Positions 15,940 to 24,780 are shown, counted from the stretch's first letter. The stretch: 64,000 nucleotides of DNA from Clostridiales bacterium (GCA_015243575.1 CP042469.1:3872929-3936928), one strand, 5' to 3'. Numbers and translations: made by a program. The notes: generated by a model not told the origin, from the letters alone.

Positions 15940-17904
15940 ATGAAAGCTTTTTTTAATAAATATTTGCATAACTCGATTACACTTTGTGTTGTGCTGTCGT
16001 TTATGATCAATTTCATAATTGAAGCCGTAAGCCGGAGATCTGTGCTGCTGTGTTTTGATTTTATCACAGACTCTCCCATGACCTTCCTGTACAACACATT
16101 TTTGATCTTCTTTACCTTTTCCATTGCATACCTGGTAAAGAGGCGAATTTTTGTATATGTGATGGTATCGATCTTCTGGCTGTCCATCGGAATCACAAAC
16201 GGTGTGATTCTCAGCTACAGAACGACGCCGTTTACCGTAACAGATCTGGCCCTCCTGGAGTCAGTGATGTCGATTATACCCAATTACCTAAATACGTTCC
16301 AGATGGTCCTGGTCGGTGTGGCGGCACTACTGGTCGTCCTCGCACTGACTCTTGTTTTCTTCTTTATGCCAAAGCATAAGCAGAAGATTAATTATAAAAA
16401 AAGTGTTCTGGGAGTACTGCTTCTTGGCCTTGCCATGTATGGATCAACAAGCCTAGCGATCAATCAGAATTGGGTATCAACCTATTTCGGAAACCTGGGA
16501 TATGCATACAGGGATTATGGATTTCCATATTGCTTTGTGAATACTTGGCTCAATACCGGAATTTCATCCCCAAACGGATATTCAGAAGCTGCAATTAAAG
16601 GAATTTTTACCGAAGAAGAGCTTGAGGAACTGAATACGATTCCCGTATCTGCGGGAGGGGAAGAGAGAAGGCCGAATGTCATTATGCTGCAGCTGGAATC
16701 CTTCTTTGATCCCACGCTGATGGAAGCTCTATCCTTTTCGGAGGATCCGGTTCCGAATTTCCGAAAGCTCAAGGAAAACTATTCTACAGGATTCCTTACG
16801 GTTCCTTCTATCGGTGCGGGTACTGCCAACACAGAGTTTGAGGTCCTGTCGGGAATGCGTGTGAGATTTTTCGGTCCGGGTGAGTACCCCTATAAATCGG
16901 TACTGAAGGATAAGACCTGTGAAAGCATTGCTTATGATTTGAAACGAATTGGCTACGGCACCCATGCAATTCACAACCATAGAGGAGCTTTCTACGGAAG
17001 AAACAAGGTATTCCCCAATATGGGCTTTGATACGTTTACTTCTCTTGAATACATGAATAATGTTACTAAGACACCGAAGAATTGGGCCAAGGATCGGGTT
17101 CTCACAGATGAGATTCTAGCCGCATTGAAATCGACGGTGAGCGAAGACCTAGTGTATACCATATCTGTTCAAGGACATGGACAGTATCCTGACATGAGGC
17201 TCATTGAGCCGAAGATCACAATGTCCGGAATTCAGGCGGAAAGTGATGCCTATGCGTTTGAATATTATGTGCAGCAGATTCATGAAATGGATGAATTTAT
17301 TGGAGCACTTACTGAGGCCCTTAAGGCTTTCGATGAAGACACTGTATTGGTGATGTACGGAGATCATTTGCCAAGCTTGAACATCAAAGACAGTGATCTG
17401 GTGAATAAAACCGTTTACCAAACGGAGTATGTCATCTGGGATAATTTCGGACTAAAAAAAGAGGATAAGAATCTATACTCATATCAGCTCAGTGCAGAAG
17501 TACTGAACCAAATTGGGATTCATGATGGTGTGCTTACAAAGTTTCATCAGCAGCACAAGGAAGATCCCATGTATCTGTCAAATCTGAAAGCACTGCAGTA
17601 CGATATGCTTTATGGCAAGGAGTACATCTACGGAGGCATTAACCCCTTTGCGACAACCGATATGAAGATGGGCGTTAAGGAGATCAAGGTGGATCGAGTG
17701 GTCGAGGTCGGTAAAAAATTATACATCAAGGGACAAAATTTCACACCGTTCAGTAAAATTACTATTGGAGATAAAGTCCTGGACACAATTTTCCTGGATC
17801 CCAGCGTCCTTGGATTACTGGAAGAGGTTAAGCCGGAAGATGTCTCAAAAATGAAGGTCAGCCAGGTGGAAAAGAATAACGAGATCCTGAGCACCACAGA
17901 ATAA
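15940..17904 (+). CDS. LTA-synthase-family phosphoglycerol transferase
   Basis: 654-aa membrane enzyme of the LtaS/sulfatase superfamily. Five or so N-terminal membrane helices (~residues 10-200) precede an extracellular sulfatase domain with the expected metal and catalytic motifs: Glu in MLQLESFFDP, catalytic Thr in GAGTANTEFE, HNHRGAFYGRN and MYGDHLPS. The last ~75 residues (KLYIKGQNFTPFSKITIGDK) look like an added Ig/IPT-type beta domain that is absent from staphylococcal LtaS. Likely reaction: transfer of glycerol-phosphate to a glycolipid-anchored polymer or membrane sugar. ATG at 15940 follows TGGAGGA. The gene end is tandemly duplicated downstream. Confidence 0.88.
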   Translation: MKAFFNKYLHNSITLCVVLSFMINFIIEAVSRRSVLLCFDFITDSPMTFLYNTFLIFFTFSIAYLVKRRIFVYVMVSIFWLSIGITNGVILSYRTTPFTVTDLALLESVMSIIPNYLNTFQMVLVGVAALLVVLALTLVFFFMPKHKQKINYKKSVLGVLLLGLAMYGSTSLAINQNWVSTYFGNLGYAYRDYGFPYCFVNTWLNTGISSPNGYSEAAIKGIFTEEELEELNTIPVSAGGEERRPNVIMLQLESFFDPTLMEALSFSEDPVPNFRKLKENYSTGFLTVPSIGAGTANTEFEVLSGMRVRFFGPGEYPYKSVLKDKTCESIAYDLKRIGYGTHAIHNHRGAFYGRNKVFPNMGFDTFTSLEYMNNVTKTPKNWAKDRVLTDEILAALKSTVSEDLVYTISVQGHGQYPDMRLIEPKITMSGIQAESDAYAFEYYVQQIHEMDEFIGALTEALKAFDEDTVLVMYGDHLPSLNIKDSDLVNKTVYQTEYVIWDNFGLKKEDKNLYSYQLSAEVLNQIGIHDGVLTKFHQQHKEDPMYLSNLKALQYDMLYGKEYIYGGINPFATTDMKMGVKEIKVDRVVEVGKKLYIKGQNFTPFSKITIGDKVLDTIFLDPSVLGLLEEVKPEDVSKMKVSQVEKNNEILSTTE

Positions 17905-17935
17905 GACTGATAGGACCCTGAGTACCACAGAATAA
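17883..17935 (+). repeat. Tandem duplication of the LtaS-like gene's stop region
   Basis: Unit 17883-17913 contains the last codons and TAA. A copy begins at 17914 and matches 20 of its first 22 bases, including a second in-register TAA. The period is 31 nt. Confidence 0.75.
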
Positions 17936-18005
17936 AGTATGCTCGGTGAGCTTCACTGCATAAGGACGGTAGGCTTGGGCACTAAAATAAAAGGGACTGC
18001 GAAAC

Positions 18006-18052
18006 AGGCAGCGCGGCTTGCGGAGAGGTTCCGTAGATCTTGCGCTGCCTTT
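18006..18052 (+). terminator. GC-rich hairpin after the LtaS-like gene
   Basis: AGGCAGCGC (18006-18014) and GCGCTGCCT (18042-18050) are perfect complements around a 27-nt loop that can pair further. Only a short T-run follows, so termination strength is uncertain. Confidence 0.45.
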
Positions 18053-18090
18053 GTGCGACAGCTCAAAGGATAAATATTAGGAGGTACATG

Positions 18091-18453
18091 ATGAACTATT
18101 CTTGGATCGATGAATATTTGCTGAAAAAGCCGGGCGTCGAAAAGGATTATAAACCGGAGTGGGAAGCCACAAGGTATATGATCCGAGGGAAAATGTTCGG
18201 CATGCAGGGCGGCGATAAGTATGGAACCGCCATTTTTACCATGAAGCTAGCACCTATGGACGGTCAGCTGCTGCGAGATACTTACAAAGATATTGTTCCC
18301 GGTTACTATATGAATAAAGAACACTGGAATTCCCTGTATCTGGAGGGCGATGTGCCTGATGATGTGGTTCGGGATATGCTTGACCAATCTTATGAAGTCC
18401 TGCTGAATTCGCTGAGCAAGAAGGTACAGCAGGAGATCCGAGAACCTAGATAA
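18091..18453 (+). CDS. MmcQ/YjbR family protein
   Basis: 120-aa protein of the MmcQ/YjbR family, which has a CyaY-like fold. Visible family traits are the N-terminal LLKKPGVEKDYKPEWEATRY, the core RGKMFGMQG, and the C-terminal HWNSLYLEGDVPDDVVRDML. The biochemical role is not firmly known. Two adjacent ATGs exist (18088, 18091); 18091 gives the better spacing (5 nt) from AGGAGGT. It begins a tightly spaced run with a GNAT gene and a GIY-YIG gene. Confidence 0.85.
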   Translation: MNYSWIDEYLLKKPGVEKDYKPEWEATRYMIRGKMFGMQGGDKYGTAIFTMKLAPMDGQLLRDTYKDIVPGYYMNKEHWNSLYLEGDVPDDVVRDMLDQSYEVLLNSLSKKVQQEIREPR

Positions 18454-18484
18454 ACAGACAACAGATTGAGGAGATGAGACAATC

Positions 18485-19036
18485 ATGAAAACCATAGAAA
18501 CAGAGCGTCTATTGCTCAGAGACTGGTCCATTGAGGATGTTGATGATTTGTATGATTATGCGAAAAACCCTAACGTTGGACCCCACGGCGGCTGGAAGCC
18601 TCATGAGAGCAAGGTGGAATCTCTAGAAATCATGCAGTCCTTGTTCATTGACAAGTACGACAGCTGGGCCATTGTACATAAGGAGACTGGCAAGGTCATC
18701 GGTTCCATCGGCTATGAGAGCGATGCCAGGCGGCCGGGGATAAACTGCAGGGAGCTGGGTTATGCAATGCATGAGGGTTATTGGGGCAAGGGTATCATGA
18801 CAGAGGCGGCCAAAGCTGTGATTCAGCATGCATTTTTAGAAATGGATATTCCGATGATCGCTATTTATCGGAGCCCACTGAATGAGCGCTCCGGGAGGGT
18901 CATTGAAAAGTGCGGTTTTACGTTTGAGGGCACACTTAGAAATGCCTATAAGATCTATGACGGAACCGTTCGGGATGTCAATTGTTACTCGATGCTGAAA
19001 GAGGAATTTGAAGCCCTTGCGAAGGTGAATCCATGA
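18485..19036 (+). CDS. GNAT-family N-acetyltransferase, RimJ/RimL type
   Basis: 183-aa acetyltransferase. The N-terminal ETERLLLRDWSIEDVDDLYDY is typical of the RimJ/RimL/SpeG-like branch. The acetyl-CoA pyrophosphate loop is seen around GYWGKGIMTEAAKAV, and the C-terminal NERSGRVIEKCGFTFEG is the usual helix-turn motif. The substrate, a protein N-terminus or small amine, cannot be chosen. The stop overlaps the next gene's ATG (ATGA). Confidence 0.9.
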   Translation: MKTIETERLLLRDWSIEDVDDLYDYAKNPNVGPHGGWKPHESKVESLEIMQSLFIDKYDSWAIVHKETGKVIGSIGYESDARRPGINCRELGYAMHEGYWGKGIMTEAAKAVIQHAFLEMDIPMIAIYRSPLNERSGRVIEKCGFTFEGTLRNAYKIYDGTVRDVNCYSMLKEEFEALAKVNP

Positions 19037-19383
19037 GCAAAAACGCTGAAGAAGCGAAAAAAGGAGACTTTGTGTATATCGTGGAGTGCGCTGACGGAAC
19101 CCTTTATACGGGGTGGACGACAGATCTGGATGCTAGAATGGCTTCTCACAACTGCGGTGGAGGTGCGAAATATACAAGGGGGCGAGGCCCTGTAAGGCTT
19201 CTTTACAGCGAATGCTGCGAAGACAAAAGTACGGCTTTAAGAAGAGAGCACCAGATTAAAAACCTGGTGAGAGCAGATAAATTCAGGCTGATCAACGGGG
19301 AAAGAGAGGTTCTTGATGCAAGAGATGCAAAACGGAGAAACCATAAACGAAGAGGTGCAAAGAAAGAGAGCCCATCGATATGA
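19033..19383 (+). CDS. GIY-YIG nuclease superfamily protein
   Basis: 116-aa protein with a GIY-YIG core: YIVECADGTLYTGWT stands for the paired YIV...LYTG strands, followed by RMASHNCGGGAKYTRGR and the ALRREHQIKNL helix. This is the YhbQ/YazA (UPF0213) type of small stand-alone domain. Its function in bacteria is unclear, possibly DNA maintenance. Translation is probably coupled to the preceding GNAT gene. The basic tail overlaps the next gene by about 68 nt in another frame. Confidence 0.88.
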   Translation: MSKNAEEAKKGDFVYIVECADGTLYTGWTTDLDARMASHNCGGGAKYTRGRGPVRLLYSECCEDKSTALRREHQIKNLVRADKFRLINGEREVLDARDAKRRNHKRRGAKKESPSI

Positions 19384-19999
19384 TATGAGCGGTTTAAAAC
19401 TTGTTTTCTGGGGATTGATTCTCACTGCAATCAATGTTCGAATCCAGGGTTTTGACATCGTTCCGGATCCCATCGGATATATCATGGCAATCATAGGACT
19501 TGGGAGAGTTACGGTGTATGACAGTCATTTTGAAAATGCAAAGAAATTTGCTTTGATCCTGCTGGTGCTATCGCTGATTAATGTCTATCAGGCTCCTGCA
19601 ACGGATTCTGTCGGTTCAGCGGGTGCTTTTGGAGAAAGTACTGCTTCTGTGCTCTTTAGCGCGGGGATCTTCGGCTCTGTGCCTTTGCTGGCCATGGTGT
19701 TCCTCTTGATGGGATTTGCTTGCAGCATTTTTTTTGCGTATTACATCTGCATGGGACTGAAGAATCTGCTGTCTGCCGTTGGGGATCAGACGCTGGCAGG
19801 ACTTTGTGATGAGCGATGGAAATTGATGATGGCTTCTGAGATCGGTCTAATGGCTGCGCTGCTGCTGGTTCTGGTAGGAGTTCCCTTTGGAGAGATTCTG
19901 GTTATGCTGTTCGGTGCCCTTGCATTGATTGCACTGATTCTGTTTATTCTATTAATCCATCATAGCAATACAAGCATTCACGGAAAGGAAGTTTCATGA
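19316..19999 (+). CDS. Uncharacterised polytopic membrane protein
   Basis: 227-aa protein with about five hydrophobic segments and a hydrophilic N-terminal tail of ~25 residues. No family is recognised beyond a short motif at the first helix, INVRIQGFDIVPDPIGYIM, which recurs in unnamed Firmicute membrane proteins. ATG at 19316 follows AGAGAGG by about 6 nt, so it overlaps the GIY-YIG gene by 68 nt; an internal ATG at 19385 without a ribosome site would avoid the overlap. The stop overlaps the following membrane-protein gene by four bases. Confidence 0.75.
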   Translation: MQEMQNGETINEEVQRKRAHRYDMSGLKLVFWGLILTAINVRIQGFDIVPDPIGYIMAIIGLGRVTVYDSHFENAKKFALILLVLSLINVYQAPATDSVGSAGAFGESTASVLFSAGIFGSVPLLAMVFLLMGFACSIFFAYYICMGLKNLLSAVGDQTLAGLCDERWKLMMASEIGLMAALLLVLVGVPFGEILVMLFGALALIALILFILLIHHSNTSIHGKEVS

Positions 20000-20517
20000 A
20001 AGAGATTACAATCAAGATCAGCATGACAGCTCAGGATTTTAAATCACTGACCTTTTTTAATACGTATCAAAAAAAGCGGGGATTTCTGCTATTTCAAATT
20101 TTGGCAGCAATATGCTCCGGAGGAGCAATACTTGGGAAAATGACTGGGGCTGCTGAGGTAGCAGACTGGTATTACTATGTATGCATTGCTTTTTTGGGTT
20201 TGATCGTTTTTCAGTATTTTGTCTTTGAAGCCAGCGTGAAAAAATTCCTTCGCTCTGATCATCTGGTGGTTGGAAGTGAGAGAACCATAACCATTTCCGA
20301 TTCGGGTCTTCAGGAAGAAGGCGGGAAGGAAAACAGTTCTGGTTCCTATCAATGGGAGCTTTTTTACTGTGCCTATGAGACGAAAAAATACGTTTACCTA
20401 TATCTCAATACCATGCAGGCAATTATTCTGCCTAAGCGGTATTTTCGCTCGGAGGAGATGGATTTTCTTCGTGAACTGATTCAAGAAAAAATGGTAAAAC
20501 GATATTACAAACGTTAG
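19996..20517 (+). CDS. YcxB-like membrane protein
   Basis: 173-aa protein with two adjacent membrane helices (~residues 30-75) followed by a soluble beta-rich domain ending LPKRYFRSEEMDFLRELIQEK. This matches the layout of YcxB-like proteins, whose function is unknown. The start codon overlaps the previous stop (ATGA), so the two membrane proteins are probably made together. Confidence 0.72.
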   Translation: MKEITIKISMTAQDFKSLTFFNTYQKKRGFLLFQILAAICSGGAILGKMTGAAEVADWYYYVCIAFLGLIVFQYFVFEASVKKFLRSDHLVVGSERTITISDSGLQEEGGKENSSGSYQWELFYCAYETKKYVYLYLNTMQAIILPKRYFRSEEMDFLRELIQEKMVKRYYKR

Positions 20518-20591
20518 TTGCCCAATTGATCAGGCAGTATGCCTTTGTAAATTGAGCCGCATCATTATTTTCATATAAATAGGAGGATTCT

Positions 20592-20972
20592 ATGAGAAAA
20601 ATTGTTTCAACAAAAGCCGCACCGGCAGCCATTGGGCCCTATTCGCAGGGCAATATTTTTGGAAATCTGCTCTTTACTTCCGGTCAGGTTCCGCTGGATC
20701 CGGAAACGGGTACCGTCGTAGGAACCACCATTGAAGATCAGACGGAACAGGTCCTGAAAAATGTGAAAGCTATCCTTGAAGAGGCGGGAAGCTCTCTTGA
20801 CAAGGTGCTGAAAACCACCGTTTTTATTAAAGACATGAATGACTTTGCAGCCATGAACTCAATCTACGCCAAATATTTTACCGAAGGGTCCTATCCTTCC
20901 CGCTCTGCGGTGGAGGTTGCACGTCTGCCCAAGGATGTTCTGGTTGAGATCGAGACCATCGCGTACGTGTAA
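20592..20972 (+). CDS. ridA: RidA family reactive-intermediate deaminase
   Basis: 126-aa enzyme of the RidA/YjgF/UK114 family, which hydrolyses reactive enamine/imine intermediates released by PLP enzymes. Signatures: [12 protein letters not shown] at the N-terminus, [14 protein letters not shown], the substrate Arg in [16 protein letters not shown], and the C-terminal [12 protein letters not shown] at 20592 follows AGGAGG. It appears monocistronic. Confidence 0.95.
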   Translation: MRKIVSTKAAPAAIGPYSQGNIFGNLLFTSGQVPLDPETGTVVGTTIEDQTEQVLKNVKAILEEAGSSLDKVLKTTVFIKDMNDFAAMNSIYAKYFTEGSYPSRSAVEVARLPKDVLVEIETIAYV

Positions 20973-20986
20973 GCTTTCGGATTTTG

Positions 20987-21016
20987 TTGGCATCGAGATG
21001 AAGCACCGCATACAAT
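20987..21016 (+). promoter_or_regulatory. Candidate promoter upstream of the 21.1 kb gene
   Basis: TTGGCA (20987-20992) and TACAAT (21011-21016) are 18 nt apart. A GCGGC...GCCGC stem lies between this and the start codon. Confidence 0.4.
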
Positions 21017-21109
21017 ATAGAGACAGCCCGCGGCATCCTTTTTTGAGGGAGCCGCCACCGCTGATTCTTACGAAAACCCCAGTGTTTGAATGAAGGAGAT
21101 GCTTCGCCT

Positions 21110-21706
21110 ATGGAAATGACTCGTTATCAGCAGGTGCCAATCATATCTTACGGATATATGAATTTAAGAGATGATATGCGGTTGTTAATGACACAGCTTG
21201 CATACTTGTCTCAATCCTACATGGTTTCCTCCTTTTCCGGCTATGGAAACAGCGAGGCGGTGGCGAGGAAGCTGTATGGACTTCCACTGAAATTCAAAGC
21301 AAAAGCGGAGCTGATCTTCGGAATTCCTCTGGGAGAAGAGCTTGTTACGCTCCTTTCCCTCTATGTTGTGCATCTGCAATCTTTGGTAAATGCGTTGATC
21401 CAGAATGATCTGGCAGCTGCTGAATACAGTGCACAGCAGCTTTGCCAGAACGGAAATGACATCTCCGCATACTACGCAAGGATCAATCCCTTTTGGGATG
21501 AAGACCAGTGGAGGAATTTGCAGAATACGTACTGTCAGACGTTGGTAGAGGAAGCGTATGCTTTAAAGGCCGGAGATTTTGAACGGGAGCTTGATGTTTT
21601 CGACAGGCTTTTGTTTCATGCCCTTCAAATGGGAGATTATTTGGCTGACGGAATCATTCAATATTTGACTGTGGCCAAAGGGGCTAGCTCACAAGGCTGG
21701 TCATAG
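21110..21706 (+). CDS. Hypothetical helical protein
   Basis: 198-aa protein, probably all-helical and cytosolic, with no signal peptide. It is rich in aromatic and Gln residues (NISAYYARINPFWDEDQWR-like region near residue 130). I do not recognise a family. ATG at 21110 follows AAGGAGAT by about 9 nt. A degenerate tandem repeat starts at its stop codon. The following gene encodes a small membrane protein on the same strand, 76 nt downstream. Confidence 0.7.
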   Translation: MEMTRYQQVPIISYGYMNLRDDMRLLMTQLAYLSQSYMVSSFSGYGNSEAVARKLYGLPLKFKAKAELIFGIPLGEELVTLLSLYVVHLQSLVNALIQNDLAAAEYSAQQLCQNGNDISAYYARINPFWDEDQWRNLQNTYCQTLVEEAYALKAGDFERELDVFDRLLFHALQMGDYLADGIIQYLTVAKGASSQGWS

Positions 21707-21760
21707 GTGATCAGAGAATGGTCATAGTGTGATAAAGTACTGGTCGGGAGGATTAAAATA
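21697..21760 (+). repeat. Degenerate 21-22 nt repeat at the stop of the 21.1 kb gene
   Basis: Three CTGGTC/ATGGTC-headed units at 21697-21717, 21718-21739 and 21740-21760. The first includes the gene's TAG, and GGTCATAG recurs in the second. Confidence 0.45.
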
Positions 21761-21782
21761 CTGCAGATAAGGTGGTAAAGTA

Positions 21783-22166
21783 ATGTCTAACTCAATGAAA
21801 TTAATTGGCAGAACACTGATTATTCTGGTGTTGATGGCAGCGGGCTCATGGCTGAATAATCAGCTGGATCAATTTAGCAGCAGTACGGGACAACTGGGAT
21901 TTCTATCCTTTGTTGCAATGTATGCCGTGTATTTTCTGATTGGAATCACATTGGGGGGAACTGCAAATCCCAGGTTTACAAAAGCAAAGAACAAATGGGT
22001 TTATTTTATCCCAATGATTTTATTTGCACTCATCGGAGCACAATGGTTTTTCAGTCCCATTTTCAACGTGGCCTCCCTGCCCTTTGGAATGGGGGCGCAT
22101 CTACTTCCGTTCTCCTATCTCTCGTGGGGACTTGTGGGATACTTTCTGAATTTATCCCTTCGGTAG
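21783..22166 (+). CDS. Small hypothetical membrane protein
   Basis: 127-aa protein with four predicted membrane helices (~residues 6-24, 40-60, 70-88, 102-124). No family is recognised. The start follows AAGGTGG. A perfect 12-nt palindrome GCTATATATAGC lies downstream at 22232-22243. Confidence 0.65.
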   Translation: MSNSMKLIGRTLIILVLMAAGSWLNNQLDQFSSSTGQLGFLSFVAMYAVYFLIGITLGGTANPRFTKAKNKWVYFIPMILFALIGAQWFFSPIFNVASLPFGMGAHLLPFSYLSWGLVGYFLNLSLR

Positions 22167-22420
22167 GCAGGAATAATCAATCAAGAATGTCTACATATTG
22201 AGGAAAACTGTCGAATGGATTCCGGGCATACGCTATATATAGCTGGGTTTCGGAGTCTTTTTTCATGGATTCCTGTCGAAAATTGAAGTAAAAAAAGGAC
22301 GCAGCTGAAATAGAATTTGAGGTATCCTGTAATCAATGGAGGAAACTAATAAAAAAATGACTAAAAGGGGAACCCGGAAAATTATGAAAAAACCGGGTGA
22401 TTCAGACGAGGGGATTGAAA

Positions 22421-23080
22421 ATGATAAAAAGAGGGAAATTGAAGATCTACTTCGGGTATTCGTCCGGAGTGGGGAAAACCTACAGAATGCTGAAAGACGC
22501 GCATCAAGAGCTGAGAAGAGGAATCGACGTGATGATCGGATACATAAACCCAAATTCGGGAGCTGAGACGATAGAGCTTACCGAGGGCCTTGAGATTCTA
22601 CCATTCAAGTTGGTTGCAAGCAGCAAGGGGATGCTGACAGAATTCAATCTGGAGGGAGCCTTGTTCAGAAAACCTCAGATTATTCTTGTGGATGAAATGG
22701 CGCATGTCAATGCGCCGGGGACAAAGCATGACAAAAGGTTTCAGGATATTGAAGAGATGCTGTCAGCGGGAATTAACGTATATACAACCGTCAACGCGCA
22801 GCAAATAGAAAGTCTGAATAAAACCGTAGCGGAGGCGCTTCAGATACAAAGTGGAGAACAGATTCCTGATTTTATTTTTGATTGTGCTGAGCGGGTGGAG
22901 CTCATCGATCTTGAGCCGGAAGAGCTGATTCGAAGATATCAGGAAGGCAAGTTTTTTTCCATAGAGAAAAAAGGCAGGTTAACGAAGGCTGCCATGAAGA
23001 AAAAGAATTTAGATATGCTCAGAGAGTTGTCGCTGAAAAGAACCACAGAACGAATTAATCAGGTTTGCAACTGGGGCTAG
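22421..23080 (+). CDS. Stand-alone KdpD N-terminal sensor domain
   Basis: 219-aa protein corresponding only to the cytosolic N-terminal domain of the potassium sensor kinase KdpD. Walker A is GYSSGVGKTYRM. The signature Walker B block is present as VDEMAHVNAPGTKHDKR, followed by INVYTTVNAQQIESL. There is no USP, membrane, HisKA or ATPase domain, and no kdpFABC gene in the window. ATG at 22421 follows GAGGGG. KdpD relatives that lack the kinase are known in some bacteria. Here it could sense nucleotide or ion status and act on another partner. The TrkA/TrkH genes at 58-61 kb are the only other potassium genes in view. Confidence 0.88.
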   Translation: MIKRGKLKIYFGYSSGVGKTYRMLKDAHQELRRGIDVMIGYINPNSGAETIELTEGLEILPFKLVASSKGMLTEFNLEGALFRKPQIILVDEMAHVNAPGTKHDKRFQDIEEMLSAGINVYTTVNAQQIESLNKTVAEALQIQSGEQIPDFIFDCAERVELIDLEPEELIRRYQEGKFFSIEKKGRLTKAAMKKKNLDMLRELSLKRTTERINQVCNWG

Positions 23081-23152
23081 TCAAAAAATACGTTTGAAAA
23101 CAATGCAGTAATTCTTATAGGGATCAAAAGCTGCTCAAAAACCTGTCACAAA

Positions 23153-23213
23153 AGAAGAGTACAATAGCACTTATTAACGTAATGTGCTGTCGTACTCTTT
23201 TTTTTATTGTGTA
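23153..23213 (+). terminator. Terminator after the KdpD-domain gene
   Basis: AAGAGTAC and AGCAC pair with GTGCT and GTACTCTT across an imperfect stem, followed by an eight-T run. Confidence 0.75.
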
Positions 23214-23305
23214 TTGCAGGGAATATCATTCCCTAAGCATTCGGATGAAAAAAGAGAGCGACAGGATTAGGTAAAAAGAAAGAGAAGAAGAAAGGAGATG
23301 AGCCT

Positions 23306-24004
23306 GTGATTACGAAAGAATCGCCCGTCAAGTTCAGGCATGAATTAAAGCACTATATCAATATTAATGATTATTATCAAATCCGCCAAAGACTTCTGGC
23401 CGTTACCGATCTTGACTGCCACGCAGGGGAAAAGGGGTACTATAACATACGAAGCCTGTACTTTGATACTCCTGATGACAAAGCGCTGCGGGAAAAATTA
23501 AATGGAATCAATCCTCGGGAGAAATTTCGACTGCGCTACTACAATGATGCGTTTGACTGCGTGAAGCTGGAGAAAAAGTCTAAAGTGAACAATCTTGGGA
23601 ACAAGCTATCCGCACCCCTTACAAGAGAGGAGTGCGAAAAAATGATTGAAGGTCAGACGGAATGGATGCGTAGTTCAAAGCACCCGCTGGTTCTTGAGCT
23701 TTATGCGAAGATGCAGTATCAGCTGCTTAGGCCCAAAACCGTTGTGGATTACATCCGGGAGCCTTACCTTTATGAACCGGGAAATGTGAGAGTGACCATT
23801 GACAGTGACATCAGAACTGGGCTCCATTCCAAGGATTTCTTTAACCGTGAGCTGCCAACCATCCGAAGCGGTGTGGGAGACATGATCGTCCTGGAGGTAA
23901 AATATGACGAATTCCTACCGGATATCATTCGCAATGCGATTCAGCTGAACAATAGAAGAGCAGCAGCTTGTTCCAAGTATGCGCTGAGCCGGTTGTTTGG
24001 ATGA
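23306..24004 (+). CDS. VTC-domain (polyphosphate polymerase-like) protein
   Basis: 232-aa soluble protein with a VTC fold (tunnel-type triphosphate/polyphosphate enzyme). Basic tunnel residues are visible in FRHELKHYI, YYNIRSLYFDT, REKFRLRYYND and VKLEKKSK, with an acidic metal ligand late in VLEVKYDEFLP. In yeast, Vtc4 polymerises polyphosphate from ATP. GTG at 23306 follows AAGGAGATG. It starts a three-gene set with DUF4956 and CotH, a common bacterial grouping. Confidence 0.88.
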   Translation: MITKESPVKFRHELKHYININDYYQIRQRLLAVTDLDCHAGEKGYYNIRSLYFDTPDDKALREKLNGINPREKFRLRYYNDAFDCVKLEKKSKVNNLGNKLSAPLTREECEKMIEGQTEWMRSSKHPLVLELYAKMQYQLLRPKTVVDYIREPYLYEPGNVRVTIDSDIRTGLHSKDFFNRELPTIRSGVGDMIVLEVKYDEFLPDIIRNAIQLNNRRAAACSKYALSRLFG

Positions 24005-24092
24005 CCTGGGTCAATTCGTTACGATTCTATAATAAGGCGTTACAAGTGTGTGACCTGCTTGATGATGCCGGAGAAAAATGAGGAGAAAAATT

Positions 24093-24764
24093 ATGACTTT
24101 TAATGATATTTTTAAATCAAGCTTTGTGGAGAAGGTAACAGCCTTTTCAGCGGCAGATACGGCAATTGCTCTTGGGCTTGCCTTTGTTCTGGGCTTGTTT
24201 ATCTTCTTTGTATATAAGAAGACGTTCAGCGGAGTAATGTATTCTTCGGGATTTGGGGTGTCCCTAATCGGCATGTCTCTCATCACGACTTTGATCATTT
24301 TGGCCATTAGTTCCAATGTGGTACTTTCCTTAGGTATGGTCGGTGCTCTGTCAATTGTCAGATTCCGGGCTGCAGTTAAAGATCCCATGGACATTGTATA
24401 TTTATTCTGGTCCATTGCGGTGGGCATCGTTCTGGGAGCGGGAATGATTCCGCTGGCATTTTTCGGTTCGCTTTTCATAGGAATCATCCTAATGATCTTT
24501 GCTAATAGAAAGCCAAGCGACAATGCGTATATTCTTGTTGCTCACTGTGCTGATGATGCGGCGGAGAAGGCTGTGACTGACACGGTTAAAAGCAGTGTCC
24601 GCAAGCATTTGGTCAAATCCAAATCTGTATCCGCAAGAGGGATTGAGCTTACCCTGGAAATACGATTAAAAGAAATGTCTACCGAGTTCATCAACAAAAT
24701 ATCGGCTGTTGAAGGCGTCAGCAATGCGGTGTTGGTCAGCTATAACGGAGAGTACCTCTCATAG
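24093..24764 (+). CDS. DUF4956 membrane protein
   Basis: 223-aa protein with four N-terminal membrane helices (~residues 20-140), a conserved MVGALSIVRFRAAVKDP loop, and a C-terminal cytosolic ferredoxin-like domain. This matches DUF4956, encoded next to VTC-domain and CotH genes in many bacteria. The transported or sensed molecule is unknown; a link to polyphosphate export has been suggested by context only. ATG at 24093 is preferred because GAGGAG precedes it by 7 nt. Confidence 0.83.
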   Translation: MTFNDIFKSSFVEKVTAFSAADTAIALGLAFVLGLFIFFVYKKTFSGVMYSSGFGVSLIGMSLITTLIILAISSNVVLSLGMVGALSIVRFRAAVKDPMDIVYLFWSIAVGIVLGAGMIPLAFFGSLFIGIILMIFANRKPSDNAYILVAHCADDAAEKAVTDTVKSSVRKHLVKSKSVSARGIELTLEIRLKEMSTEFINKISAVEGVSNAVLVSYNGEYLS

Positions 24765-24780
24765 GGAAGGAGGTGTTCTC

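Noticed and set aside
22336-22566. 76-residue ORF overlapping the start of the KdpD-domain gene
   Set aside because: It is out of frame with the conserved protein, is highly charged without motifs, and its ribosome site is poorly spaced.
24011-24523. 170-residue minus-strand ORF opposite DUF4956
   Set aside because: It is antisense to a well-conserved membrane protein and has no family features.
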